DNA of 64,000 bases, taken from IMG/VR virus record IMGVR_UViG_3300027762_000214, positions 1 through 64,000 of that record; one strand, 5' to 3'. A program made the position numbers and the translations under genes. Positions 30,327-38,951 of this stretch are shown one piece after another. How positions within the stretch are numbered: position 1 is the first letter of the stretch; every line of letters begins with the position of its first letter. This DNA comes from a virus. The notes beneath the pieces are model-generated. The model did no database searches. It was given only the letters and a program-made list of their open reading frames with translations, and had not been told where the DNA came from.

Positions 30327-32620
30327 GCAACGGAACAAAAGTTATTAAGAGAAATGGTAAAACTGAATCTCTTGATTTGAATAAACTTCACGTTATGGTG
30401 GAAGAAGCGTGTAAAGATCTTGCTGGAGTTTCTGCATCCCAAGTAGAAATGCAATCTGGTATTCAATTTTATGATGGTATTACGACCGCAGAGATTCAGG
30501 AGATTCTGATTCGTTCTGCTTCTGATCTAATTGATCTGGAGCATCCCAATTATCAGTTTGTTGCTGCTCGCCTGCTGCTGTTTGCTATTCGTAAACAGAT
30601 TTTTGGACGTATGCATGAGGCACCAACTGTAAAGCAGCATATTGTTCAATGTATCAAAAACGGAGTTTATGATGCAGAAATTGCAGACCTCTATTCTGAT
30701 GAAGAGTTTGATAAACTTCAGTCGTTTATTGATCATAGTCGTGACTATTTGTTCACTTATGCAGGTCTACGTCAGGTCGTTGATAAGTATCTCGTGCAGG
30801 ACAGAAGTACTGGATCACTTTATGAAACGCCACAATTCATGTATCTGCTGATTGCTGCAACTATCTTCTCCAAATATCCAAAGGAAACACGTTTAGATTA
30901 CGTGAGGAAATACTATGATGCAATCTCAAAGCACAAGATCAACATTCCAACCCCCATCATGGCAGGAGTGCGAACACCACTTAGACAATACGCTAGTTGT
31001 GTTCTTGTTGATGTTGATGACACCCTCGATAGTATCTTTACTAGCGATATGGCTATCGGCAGGTATGTTGCACAAAGGGCGGGCATCGGTATCAACGCAG
31101 GTCGCATCCGTGGCATCAACAGCAAAATCAGAGGTGGAGAAGTTCAGCACACAGGTGTTGTCCCTTTCCTCAAAAAGTTTGAAGCAACTGTCCGATGCTG
31201 CACTCAAAATGGCATCCGAGGTGGATCAGCAACTGTCCACTTCCCCATCTGGCATCAAGAAATAGAAGATATCCTAGTATTAAAGAATAACAAAGGAACT
31301 GAAGATAACCGTGTTCGCAAGTTAGACTATAGTATCCAAATTTCTAAACTCTTCTATGCACGGTTCATTCAAAACAGAGAGATCTCACTATTCTCTCCAC
31401 ACGACGTTCCTGGTCTGTATGATGCTTTTGGTACTGATGGATTTGACAGTTTATATGAGCATTACGAACGAGCTCAAGATGTTCCAAGAAAGACTATTGG
31501 AGCTCAAGAACTCTTTTTGGATCTTCTAAAAGAACGTGCAGAAACTGGTCGTATTTACATTATGAATATTGATCATTGCAATTCTCACTCATCTTTCTTG
31601 GATAAAGTTGAGATGAGTAATCTTTGCCAAGAAATTACTTTGCCCACTAAACCACTTCAACATATTGATGATATTGATGGTGAAATCGCTCTCTGCATCC
31701 TTAGTGCAATTAATGTCGGAAAAATCCGTGACCTTGAAGACCTTGAAATACTCTGTGATCTTTCTGTGCGCTCTCTGGATGAACTTATCGATTTCCAAGG
31801 ATATCCCGTCAAAGCAGCAGAAATTGCTACCAGAGCACGTCGTTCTCTGGGTATAGGTTTTATTGGACTTGCCCATTATCTTGCTAAGAATGGTGAACAC
31901 TATGATGATCCTGGTGCCTGGAAACTGGTTCATGATTTGACTGAAGCATTTCAGTATTACCTCATTCAATCAACAGTAAATCTTGCAAAAGAAAAAGGTG
32001 CTTGTGAATATTCGCACCGCACAAAGTATTCTCAGGGTATTTTACCGATTGATACTTATAAGAAAGATGTAGATGAAATTGTTCCGAATGAATTGAAATA
32101 TGATTGGGAAGGTCTTAGATCACAAGTTAAGCAATATGGAGTCAGGAACAGCACTTTGTCCGCACAGATGCCATCGGAGAGCAGTTCCGTTGTGTCAAAT
32201 GCCACCAACGGAATTGAACCACCTAGAGGTTATTTGTCCATTAAGAAGTCGAAAAAGGGTCCACTTAAGCAGATTGTTCCACAGTATCAAACACTTAAAA
32301 ACAATTACACGCTTCTTTGGGATATGCCTAGCAATCGTGGTTATATTCATATTGTTGCTATTATGCAAAAATTCTTTGATCAAGCGATTTCTGGAAACTG
32401 GTCGTATAATCCAGAGAATTATACCGATAATGAAGTTCCTACTTCGGTAATGGCACAAGATCTACTGACTACATATAAGTACGGCTGGAAAACCAGCTAC
32501 TATCAAAATACAAACGACATGAAGAATGATGAGGTTGAAGAAACCCGTCAATCTCTTGAAGATTTAATTTCTCAACTAGAAACTGCAGAGGAGGAAGATT
32601 GTGAGTCTTGTAAGATTTAA
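30323..32620 (+). CDS. nrdA: Ribonucleotide reductase large subunit NrdA
   Basis: The ATG at 30323 gives 765 residues; a TTG at 30311 only adds four. It has an N-terminal ATP cone (VIKRNGKTESLDLNKL), QYASCVLVDVDDT with the first active-site Cys, MSNLCQEI with the Asn-Cys-Glu catalytic set, and the C-terminal redox pair CESC. It is a class I enzyme reducing ribonucleotides to deoxyribonucleotides with NrdB. Common in cyanomyoviruses. Confidence 0.95.
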   Translation: MSNGTKVIKRNGKTESLDLNKLHVMVEEACKDLAGVSASQVEMQSGIQFYDGITTAEIQEILIRSASDLIDLEHPNYQFVAARLLLFAIRKQIFGRMHEAPTVKQHIVQCIKNGVYDAEIADLYSDEEFDKLQSFIDHSRDYLFTYAGLRQVVDKYLVQDRSTGSLYETPQFMYLLIAATIFSKYPKETRLDYVRKYYDAISKHKINIPTPIMAGVRTPLRQYASCVLVDVDDTLDSIFTSDMAIGRYVAQRAGIGINAGRIRGINSKIRGGEVQHTGVVPFLKKFEATVRCCTQNGIRGGSATVHFPIWHQEIEDILVLKNNKGTEDNRVRKLDYSIQISKLFYARFIQNREISLFSPHDVPGLYDAFGTDGFDSLYEHYERAQDVPRKTIGAQELFLDLLKERAETGRIYIMNIDHCNSHSSFLDKVEMSNLCQEITLPTKPLQHIDDIDGEIALCILSAINVGKIRDLEDLEILCDLSVRSLDELIDFQGYPVKAAEIATRARRSLGIGFIGLAHYLAKNGEHYDDPGAWKLVHDLTEAFQYYLIQSTVNLAKEKGACEYSHRTKYSQGILPIDTYKKDVDEIVPNELKYDWEGLRSQVKQYGVRNSTLSAQMPSESSSVVSNATNGIEPPRGYLSIKKSKKGPLKQIVPQYQTLKNNYTLLWDMPSNRGYIHIVAIMQKFFDQAISGNWSYNPENYTDNEVPTSVMAQDLLTTYKYGWKTSYYQNTNDMKNDEVEETRQSLEDLISQLETAEEEDCESCKI

Positions 32621-32642
32621 AACAGGTTTGGAGGATAAAAAA

Positions 32643-33785
32643 ATGGTTGATTCTATGACCGTTTTTAATTCTCAAGAAGTAGATACTAAAAAGCAACCTA
32701 TGTTTTTTGGTGCTCCACTAGGAATTCAAAGATACGATTCTTACAAGTATCCAATTTTTGATAAACTAACAACTCAACAACTAGGTTACTTTTGGAGACC
32801 TGAAGAGGTTTCTCTTCAAAAAGATAGAGGAGATTATCAATCTCTTCGTCCAGAACAAAAACATATTTTTACTAGCAACCTGAAATATCAGGTTATGTTG
32901 GATTCAGTTCAGGGTCGTGGTCCTGGTATGGCGTTCGCGCCTTACTGCTCACTTCCCGAACTGGAAGCTTGTATGAAAGTGTGGGAATTTATGGAAATGA
33001 TCCATTCCCGTTCATACACTTATATCATCAAGAACGTTTATTCGGACCCATCTGAAGTTTTTGATACTATTCTTAAAGAAGATCGTATTATGGAACGTGC
33101 CGTGAGCGTGACTCAGGCATATAATGATTTCATCAATAGTGCTCATCATTATGATAATTCAAATGAATGGGTTCACGCATTGGAACAAGTACCATACGCA
33201 CAAGAGGCAAGGTATGAACTCAAGCGCAAATTGTTCAGAGCAGTTGCAAACGTTAATATTCTTGAAGGTATTCGTTTTTATGTCAGTTTTGCTTGCAGTT
33301 TTGCATTTGGCGAACTCAAACTTATGGAAGGAAGTGCCAAAATCATCTCACTGATTGCTCGTGATGAGAACCAGCATCTGGTAATCACTCAGAACATTTT
33401 AAACAAATGGAAGGAAGGTGATGACCCTGAGATGGCACGTATTTCCAAAGAGGAGGAGCAGTGGTTCTACAAGACCTTTGAGAATGCAGTCAATCAAGAA
33501 AAACTTTGGGCAGAGTATCTGTTCAAGGATGGATCTATGATTGGCCTAAATGACAAACTGTTACAGCAGTATGTTGAATGGATTGCAAACCGTAGAATGA
33601 AGGCGATTGGACTTCGCCCACTTTATGATATTCCAGCAAAAAATAATCCGCTTCCTTGGACTGAACATTGGATTTCCTCTAAGGGACTTCAAGTGGCACC
33701 TCAGGAAACAGAAGTTGAGTCCTACATAGTAGGTGGGATTAAACAAGATGTTACCAAAGATACTTTCTCAGGATTCCAATTATGA
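32643..33785 (+). CDS. nrdB: Ribonucleotide reductase small subunit NrdB
   Basis: GGAGG at 32631-32635 places the start at ATG 32643 (380 residues); an in-frame GTG at 32601 lies within nrdA. Diiron ligands are seen in PELEACMKVWEFMEMIHSRS and ARDENQHL, and the radical Tyr would be in RSYTYI. It provides the stable tyrosyl radical to NrdA. Its last 38 bases also encode the start of a small acidic protein. Confidence 0.95.
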   Translation: MVDSMTVFNSQEVDTKKQPMFFGAPLGIQRYDSYKYPIFDKLTTQQLGYFWRPEEVSLQKDRGDYQSLRPEQKHIFTSNLKYQVMLDSVQGRGPGMAFAPYCSLPELEACMKVWEFMEMIHSRSYTYIIKNVYSDPSEVFDTILKEDRIMERAVSVTQAYNDFINSAHHYDNSNEWVHALEQVPYAQEARYELKRKLFRAVANVNILEGIRFYVSFACSFAFGELKLMEGSAKIISLIARDENQHLVITQNILNKWKEGDDPEMARISKEEEQWFYKTFENAVNQEKLWAEYLFKDGSMIGLNDKLLQQYVEWIANRRMKAIGLRPLYDIPAKNNPLPWTEHWISSKGLQVAPQETEVESYIVGGIKQDVTKDTFSGFQL

Positions 33786-33909
33786 TGAATGGTGTGAACA
33801 GGAAATCCTGAACGCATATAAAGAAGCTGCAGAAAGTGATGAATTTTTGTTCGGTGATTATGATTATGAAAAAGAGTGGTTAGGTAAAAAGAATGATGAT
33901 GTAAGTTGA
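33748..33909 (+). CDS. 53-residue acidic protein overlapping nrdB
   Basis: The ATG at 33748 lies inside the nrdB end in another frame and the ORF ends at 33909. The product has EWCEQEILNAYKEAAES and FLFGDYDYEKEWLGK, strongly acidic and helical. It ends on the first base of a terminator. The sense-like composition outside the overlap (almost 125 bases) supports coding. Function unknown. Confidence 0.55.
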   Translation: MLPKILSQDSNYDEWCEQEILNAYKEAAESDEFLFGDYDYEKEWLGKKNDDVS

Positions 33910-33943
33910 GGAGGGTCTTCGGATCCTCCTTTTTTTATAAATA
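33909..33943 (+). promoter_or_regulatory. Terminator with UUCG tetraloop running into a late promoter
   Basis: Stem AGGAGGGTC (33909-33917) / GATCCTCCT (33922-33930) is closed by C(TTCG)G, one of the most stable RNA tetraloops. T-run 33930-33936, then TATAAATA at 33936-33943, 20 bases before the ATG at 33964. It closes the primase-reductase operon and opens the next late gene. Confidence 0.9.
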
Positions 33944-33963
33944 TCTAAAAAAGTAAAAGATAA

Positions 33964-35400
33964 ATGAAGACTTTTAGAGAGTTTATGCTTGAGGCGGTGG
34001 AATCTACTTTTGGAAGTGAGGCTGAACAAGCAAGAGTTCGTGAAAGAGATGCTGCACAAGCAAGAAGAAGAGCTGCTAGAACTGGAATGAGTCCAGAAGT
34101 AGAAGAAGCTGAAAATAAAAGAAAGGCATTTGAAAAGTCTGGATTAAGCCCAGAAGAAGCTAGAAGAAGAGCATATAGAAATGTAAAAGTAAGTTCACAA
34201 GATGCTGGATTTGGTCCTAATAAACAAACATCATCTTCAACACAAAAAACTGCTAAACAACCTACAGGAACAACTCAAACACCACCCAGACCGCAGCAAC
34301 AGGCACCTAGACAACAACCTCCAAAGCAACCCTCAGGATCCACACAAACGCCTCCTAGAGGCGCTCAGGCGGGCACTCAGGCACCTCCTAAGCAACCTAA
34401 GGCATCTACTCCTCCACCACCAAAACCACCCACCAGTAACGTTCCAGCACCCACAGCAAAACCTCCTACAGCAGCACCAAAGGGACCAGGACTTCGCACT
34501 CGTTTAGGTAGATTAGGTGGAACTGCATTAAATGTTGGTGCTGGTGCTTTAGAGTATAAGGATAGAAGATCTGCTGGACAGACTAGAACTCAGGCAGCAA
34601 CTGGTGCTACTGCATCTGCTGCTGGAGGTGAAGCAGGATGGAGAACTGGTCTCAGACTTGGTTCTTCTTTAGGATCAAAATTTGGTCCTAAAGGAGCAGT
34701 TATTGGTAGTGGTATAGGAGCACTTAGTGGAGCAGCACTTGGATCTACTGCCGCTGGTGGTTTGGCAGACAAATTAACTGGTGCCAGCAAAAAACCAACA
34801 GAAAAAGATTATGAAAAAGCAAGACAAAAATATGGTGTAACTCAATCTAGAAAGGTTTCTGCACAATCTGGAACTTATGGTGCAAAACAGGGTTCTGCTT
34901 TAACTGGAATTGGTGGAAAAACTGCAGTATCTAAGGATAAGAAGGGTGCTGCATTTATGTCAACTGGTGCGGGATCTCAAAGAAAAACAGTTCAACTCGC
35001 TAAAACTCAATTAGTACGTGATCCTAAAACTGGTAAACAAGTTGTAGGTGATCTTGCATTTAAAGGAGGAAAGGCAACTTATCTTGCAAGACCTTCAGTT
35101 GCCTCAAGAGATACTGGATTAGGTGGTGCTATTAGAAATGTTTCAAGAGCAACAGGTATTGGTGGGCAGAGAGAAAGAGATGCTGCAGCAGCAAAAACTG
35201 AGTATAGAACTGCTCTCAAGAATACACAAACTTATCAAAAGAAACTGGGAATTACTCCTAAGGCAGCCACGGCACAAAAACTTCCTGGACGTGGAGTTGG
35301 ACCAGCAAAAGTTGGTCCTAAATTAGTTGGACCTAAAATTGTAGGGCCTAAAAAAGTAGGAACTGGTGCTAAACCATCAGCAACAGTAAAACCAGCATAA
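33964..35400 (+). CDS. Late protein with T4-type capsid-targeting-like peptide and glycine zipper
   Basis: A 478-residue protein. The first residues MKTFREFMLEA match the capsid-targeting peptide of T4 internal proteins (MKTYQEFIAEA) at seven of eleven positions; in T4 the peptide is cut after its Glu by prohead protease gp21. An Arg/Ala/Glu helix follows, then a Pro/Gln-rich linker (about 90-175), then a glycine-zipper segment GAVIGSGIGALSGAALGS (about 240-265) that could insert in membranes, then a basic tail with VGPK repeats. A good candidate for an internal head protein delivered with DNA. The name and role are inference. Confidence 0.72.
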   Translation: MKTFREFMLEAVESTFGSEAEQARVRERDAAQARRRAARTGMSPEVEEAENKRKAFEKSGLSPEEARRRAYRNVKVSSQDAGFGPNKQTSSSTQKTAKQPTGTTQTPPRPQQQAPRQQPPKQPSGSTQTPPRGAQAGTQAPPKQPKASTPPPPKPPTSNVPAPTAKPPTAAPKGPGLRTRLGRLGGTALNVGAGALEYKDRRSAGQTRTQAATGATASAAGGEAGWRTGLRLGSSLGSKFGPKGAVIGSGIGALSGAALGSTAAGGLADKLTGASKKPTEKDYEKARQKYGVTQSRKVSAQSGTYGAKQGSALTGIGGKTAVSKDKKGAAFMSTGAGSQRKTVQLAKTQLVRDPKTGKQVVGDLAFKGGKATYLARPSVASRDTGLGGAIRNVSRATGIGGQRERDAAAAKTEYRTALKNTQTYQKKLGITPKAATAQKLPGRGVGPAKVGPKLVGPKIVGPKKVGTGAKPSATVKPA

Positions 35401-35404
35401 TCAA

Positions 35405-35415
35405 ATAAATAAATA
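35405..35415 (+). promoter_or_regulatory. Overlapping late promoter boxes
   Basis: Two overlapping ATAAATA motifs 22 bases before the ATG at 35438. Confidence 0.6.
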
Positions 35416-35437
35416 TTAGTAAAAAGTATTATTTCTA

Positions 35438-36283
35438 ATGGAAAGATTAACTGGCGGAAAATACAGATCCTTTTTAGAATCATATGTTTCTATCTATGAT
35501 AATGGAACTGATGATTTGCAAGAGCAGGAAAATATTCAAGAATTTCTGCAAGTTATTGGTGAATTAGTTGACGAAGGATATGATTTAAGTGAATATACTT
35601 ATGATGAACTTTATGAGCATTATCTCAGTGAAGGTGGTTTGGGAACTGTATTAAAAGCACTTGGTGGTCGAGCACTTGCCGCCACCAGAGGAGCTGCTAG
35701 AACTGCCTGGAAAGGGACTGTTAAGCAGACAAATGAAGGACCTAAAGTTATTCCTGGGGCAAAAGAAACAACTAAGGAAATACTTGCAAAAACAGGTAAA
35801 GTTGCACCTTGGGTAGCTTTGGGGCTTGCTGCTGATCAAGCACTTACTGGAGGTGCTGGAAGAGAATGGTTAGGACGTGGTGCTCAAGCAGTAAAGGATG
35901 TAGGTCATAGTATTCCAAAACCAGAAAAACCTCAAACAGCAAGACCAAAGCCACAATCAAGTCAAGAAAGAAATCCTTATGGATTGAATCAAGATTTTGA
36001 TATTTTTGACGCTATTAAGGGTCATCTTCTGGATGAAGGTTATGCAGAAACTGAAGAGGCGGCGATTGCTATCATGGCAAATATGGGAGAAGAGTGGAGA
36101 AATAGTATTATTGAGCAAAGTGCTATTGCTTCTAGAACCTCTAAAGTTGTTGATGATCAAAGACAAGGATATCATGGAGACTCTGATGCGATTAATAAAT
36201 TGCAAAACGCTACATCTAAATCAATTGGTAGATTGAAAAGAGGGCAAGGACCAGTAGTTACTCCTGGTCTTCCTGGAGTTTGA
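35438..36283 (+). CDS. Late protein with EGYA/IMANM module
   Basis: A 281-residue protein. The N-terminus contains YRSFLESYVSIYDN, similar in pattern to IWEAYTQVYEE at 3935. An acidic region follows, then an Ala/Gly-rich helical stretch with VAPWVALGLAADQALTGG. Near residues 185-220 lies the shared module GHLLDEGYAETEEAAIAIM and GEEWRNSIIE. It ends with a basic tail. The late promoter and the terminator after it make it a single-gene unit. Probably a virion or core protein. Confidence 0.72.
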   Translation: MERLTGGKYRSFLESYVSIYDNGTDDLQEQENIQEFLQVIGELVDEGYDLSEYTYDELYEHYLSEGGLGTVLKALGGRALAATRGAARTAWKGTVKQTNEGPKVIPGAKETTKEILAKTGKVAPWVALGLAADQALTGGAGREWLGRGAQAVKDVGHSIPKPEKPQTARPKPQSSQERNPYGLNQDFDIFDAIKGHLLDEGYAETEEAAIAIMANMGEEWRNSIIEQSAIASRTSKVVDDQRQGYHGDSDAINKLQNATSKSIGRLKRGQGPVVTPGLPGV

Positions 36284-36287
36284 TAAG

Positions 36288-36317
36288 AGGGGCAAAACGC
36301 CCCTTTTTTTATAAATA
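36288..36317 (+). promoter_or_regulatory. Terminator fused to late promoter
   Basis: Arms AGGGGC (36288-36293) and GCCCCT (36299-36304), loop AAAAC, T-run to 36310, then TATAAATA at 36310-36317, 26 bases before the next ATG. Confidence 0.88.
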
Positions 36318-36343
36318 AAAATATAAGTAATATAAAGATAAAA

Positions 36344-37537
36344 ATGCCAAAAATTGGAGATAAAGGACCTGGCGGAAAAGTCTGGGCAGGTGATGATTTT
36401 GGGTGGCAAAATCCTCAAACTGTCTGGAAAGGACAAAAACCTGGATCTAAAACAGGAGAAACCAGAACTCTTCCTGGTTTAGGAACAAAAGTCTGGACTG
36501 GAAAAGATTATGGTTGGCAAACTCAAGCAACTATAGATAAAACAAAAAAAGGAGCAACACCTACCCCCACTCCAACTCCTTCTCCAGAACCAACTCAAAC
36601 ACAGAAACCTGCACCTTCTCCAGAACCAACTCAAACACAGAAACCTGCACCTTCCTCAACCCCCAAACCATCAACAGTAAATCCAGCACCATCTTCTACA
36701 CCTTCTAAACCAATATCTTCAGCACCCACATCAACTTCAGAGAAAATTAGGGGTGGTTTACAAACATATCAAAAGCAAATTAAGTCTGGTGACATTAAGG
36801 GTGCAGAAAAAACTGGAAAGGAAACTTGGGCAGCAGCAAATCCAAAGCTTGCAGCAGCAGCAGCAGAAAGAGAAAGAACTCGGGGAACAAGTGCAACAAC
36901 TAATCCACAAATGGCAGATTTGAAGAGTAGACTTCCTGCTCCAAAAACTTCTTCTTCAGGTATATCTACTCCCCCACCCCCAAAAGTAAAGACTGATACC
37001 GCTGTTCAAAGAGTTCAAACTGTAAGTCAACCTGCTGCAAAATCAATTGAAGCAGAAGTTAAAAAAAGAAACATTCCATCATTTAACACTAGTAAGATGA
37101 CAACAACTTTAAGACAATCCTATGAATATGATGCATACGATATTGTTTTAGAATACCTTTTTGATACTGGGCACGTAGATACGATTGAAGAAGCAAATTA
37201 TGTAATGTTACAAATGGATTCTAATCACATTCAAAATATTATTGAAACTATTGGTGGAAATCAATATATGCCAAATCCTATTGGAAATGCAATTAAAACT
37301 GGTGCTGGTATTATTAAAAAAACATTAAACAATCCATCTGTTTCAAATACTATTAGAACAGGGTCTCAAACTATACAAAAAAATATTCCTTCTGGTGGAT
37401 ATAGCACTAGACCTGGTGATGGTAAACCCTATAAAGATGGTCCTCTTTGGGATAGTCCAGAAGGATCAGTAAAAAAACCAATTCCACAACCACAAAAGAA
37501 ACCACAGGCACCTATGAGAGATGAACCTCTTTGGTGA
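36344..37537 (+). CDS. Late protein with duplicated GWQ motif, Pro-rich linker and module
   Basis: A 397-residue protein. Residues 1-65 hold two copies of a KVWxGxDxGWQ motif (KVWAGDDFGWQ and KVWTGKDYGWQ). A Pro/Thr/Ser linker follows with a perfect short repeat (SPEPTQTQKPAP twice). The C-terminal third has the module DIVLEYLFDTGHVDTIEE with VMLQMDSNHIQNIIE, the most divergent of the four copies. No enzyme motif. Presumed virion-related because of the late promoter and shared module. Confidence 0.7.
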   Translation: MPKIGDKGPGGKVWAGDDFGWQNPQTVWKGQKPGSKTGETRTLPGLGTKVWTGKDYGWQTQATIDKTKKGATPTPTPTPSPEPTQTQKPAPSPEPTQTQKPAPSSTPKPSTVNPAPSSTPSKPISSAPTSTSEKIRGGLQTYQKQIKSGDIKGAEKTGKETWAAANPKLAAAAAERERTRGTSATTNPQMADLKSRLPAPKTSSSGISTPPPPKVKTDTAVQRVQTVSQPAAKSIEAEVKKRNIPSFNTSKMTTTLRQSYEYDAYDIVLEYLFDTGHVDTIEEANYVMLQMDSNHIQNIIETIGGNQYMPNPIGNAIKTGAGIIKKTLNNPSVSNTIRTGSQTIQKNIPSGGYSTRPGDGKPYKDGPLWDSPEGSVKKPIPQPQKKPQAPMRDEPLW

Positions 37538-37557
37538 TTATATTATAGTACATATTG

Positions 37558-37594
37558 GGGGGTCTTGACAAGGACCCCCTTTTATTGCTAGAAT
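37558..37594 (+). promoter_or_regulatory. Terminator hairpin with -35 box in its loop
   Basis: Arms GGGGGTC (37558-37564) and GACCCCC (37573-37579), loop TTGACAAG containing TTGACA (37565-37570), T-run TTTT, then TAGAAT (37589-37594) 18 bases after the -35. It ends the late gene and can start transcription of the GIY-YIG gene. Confidence 0.8.
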
Positions 37595-37613
37595 CGCTTT
37601 GCTAAGGTTGAAG

Positions 37614-37621
37614 GATAAATA
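37614..37621 (+). promoter_or_regulatory. Late promoter GATAAATA
   Basis: A late-type box 21 bases before the ATG at 37643 and 20 bases after the sigma-70 -10 box, so this gene may have both promoter classes. Confidence 0.55.
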
Positions 37622-37642
37622 ATAGCTCTATAAGATTAATGT

Positions 37643-38071
37643 ATGAGCTATGAGAATCCTTGGAGATTCAATGGAGAAGTTTTTGAGTCTTCTAATATTC
37701 AAGATTATTTTGGTTTTGTTTATCATATACACTGCACTACAACTGGTCGTAGTTACATTGGTAGAAAATATTTCTGGAGTTTCCGAACACCGAAGGGAAA
37801 ATCTAGAAAGGTTAAAGGAGAGTCCGATTGGAAAAATTATTACGGATCATGTCCCGAACTCAAAGCCGATGTTAACCTTTGGGGAAAGGCATCCTTCAAC
37901 AGAACAATACTTAGCCTCCATAAAACAAAAGGACAATGTAACTACGAAGAAACCAAACAGCTTTTCCTAAATAATGTATTGATAGAGTCGCTTGACGATG
38001 GCACCCCTGCGTACTACAATAGCAATATCCTAGGACGCTACATGCGAAAAGACTATGGTAACTTTGATTGA
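37643..38071 (+). CDS. GIY-YIG-type endonuclease-like protein
   Basis: A 142-residue protein with FGFVYHIHCTTTGRSYIGRK, which fits the GIY-YIG pattern (FVY then YIG with a following Arg), then YYGSCPELKA and a conserved-looking KGQCNYEETKQLFLNN. GIY-YIG domains are found in homing nucleases such as I-TevI and in T4 seg proteins. The absence of a visible DNA-binding extension suggests a free-standing nuclease. It has dual promoters. Confidence 0.75.
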   Translation: MSYENPWRFNGEVFESSNIQDYFGFVYHIHCTTTGRSYIGRKYFWSFRTPKGKSRKVKGESDWKNYYGSCPELKADVNLWGKASFNRTILSLHKTKGQCNYEETKQLFLNNVLIESLDDGTPAYYNSNILGRYMRKDYGNFD

Positions 38072-38243
38072 GACTCTTCGTTTATCCCACGATTGGGCAA
38101 TTGATCGTATTCATACTCTTTGTGATATAAATGAAGAACATGAATACCAAAACGCATACGCAATTCAAAAAGAATTTAGTGAATGGTTAGATCCTAAAAT
38201 TGAAGATCATGATATTTTTTCACTCGAATACATAGGGGACTAA
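38055..38243 (+). CDS. Small acidic protein of unknown function
   Basis: A 62-residue protein overlapping the GIY-YIG gene by 17 bases. Contains LSHDWAIDRIHTLCDINEEHEY and a helical acidic end. No family recognised. It ends three bases before the C39 peptidase gene. Confidence 0.55.
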   Translation: MVTLIETLRLSHDWAIDRIHTLCDINEEHEYQNAYAIQKEFSEWLDPKIEDHDIFSLEYIGD

Positions 38244-38246
38244 AAA

Positions 38247-38951
38247 ATGCAAATTGATCTCCATAATTTCTTTAAATTTTATGATGAAAAAAATCCAAAA
38301 CATGTTGCAGCAGTAGAGCAACTTGAGAAAGATCTTCTTGCGAGAGCAAATGATCTAATGCAAGATAATGCAAATTGGGTTAGAATTTTTAGGTCAACGG
38401 TAGAAGCACCAAAGACAGATATTTTACAAGTTCCTTTCTATCCTCAGACAGATAACTATAGGGACGCACAAAGAACTTGTAATTCCTCATCTTGTGCTAT
38501 GTGTCTTGAGTATTTCAAACCAGGAACACTTCAAGGACCTAAAGGCGATGATGCCTACATTCAGAAAGTTTTCGCAGTGGGCGATACAACTGATCATTCC
38601 GTTCAAACAAAAGTTTTATCATCTTACGGTATTAATTCACGATTTAGTTACAATCTCTCTTTTGCTGATCTTGATAGGGAGCTTGCCGCTGGGAGACCTG
38701 TCATTATCGGGATTCTTCATCGGGGTACTTTATCTTCACCTACTGGCGGGCACATGGTTGTAGTGATTGGTAAGACTGCTTCTGGGGATTATGTTGTTAA
38801 TGACCCTTATGGATCATTAAACGATAGTTATACTGGACCTGTTACAAACGGAAGAGGTGCTGTATATAAGAAGTCTGTCCTAGAAAAAAGATGGACTGTT
38901 GATGGACCATCTTCAGGATGGGGGAGAATATTTGAAACAAAAAAGTCTTGA
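38247..38951 (+). CDS. C39-like cysteine peptidase, upstream half of a probable frameshifted lysin
   Basis: A 234-residue protein. After an N-terminal helical region (1-55) comes the peptidase domain with QVPFYPQTDNYRDAQRTC, where Cys78 is the likely nucleophile, then GGHMVVVIGK with the His and VVNDPYGS with the Asp/Asn. These are the elements of the Peptidase_C39_2 family. It has no signal peptide. The gene ends ACA AAA AAG TCT TGA, in which A AAA AAG is a classical -1 slippery heptamer, and the lysozyme ORF lies in the -1 frame. Together they may make a bifunctional lysin. Confidence 0.8.
   Translation: MQIDLHNFFKFYDEKNPKHVAAVEQLEKDLLARANDLMQDNANWVRIFRSTVEAPKTDILQVPFYPQTDNYRDAQRTCNSSSCAMCLEYFKPGTLQGPKGDDAYIQKVFAVGDTTDHSVQTKVLSSYGINSRFSYNLSFADLDRELAAGRPVIIGILHRGTLSSPTGGHMVVVIGKTASGDYVVNDPYGSLNDSYTGPVTNGRGAVYKKSVLEKRWTVDGPSSGWGRIFETKKS

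Noticed and set aside
37650-37970. A 106-codon plus-strand ORF in another frame of the GIY-YIG gene
   Set aside because: The GIY-YIG frame has the motifs; the other has no independent signal.
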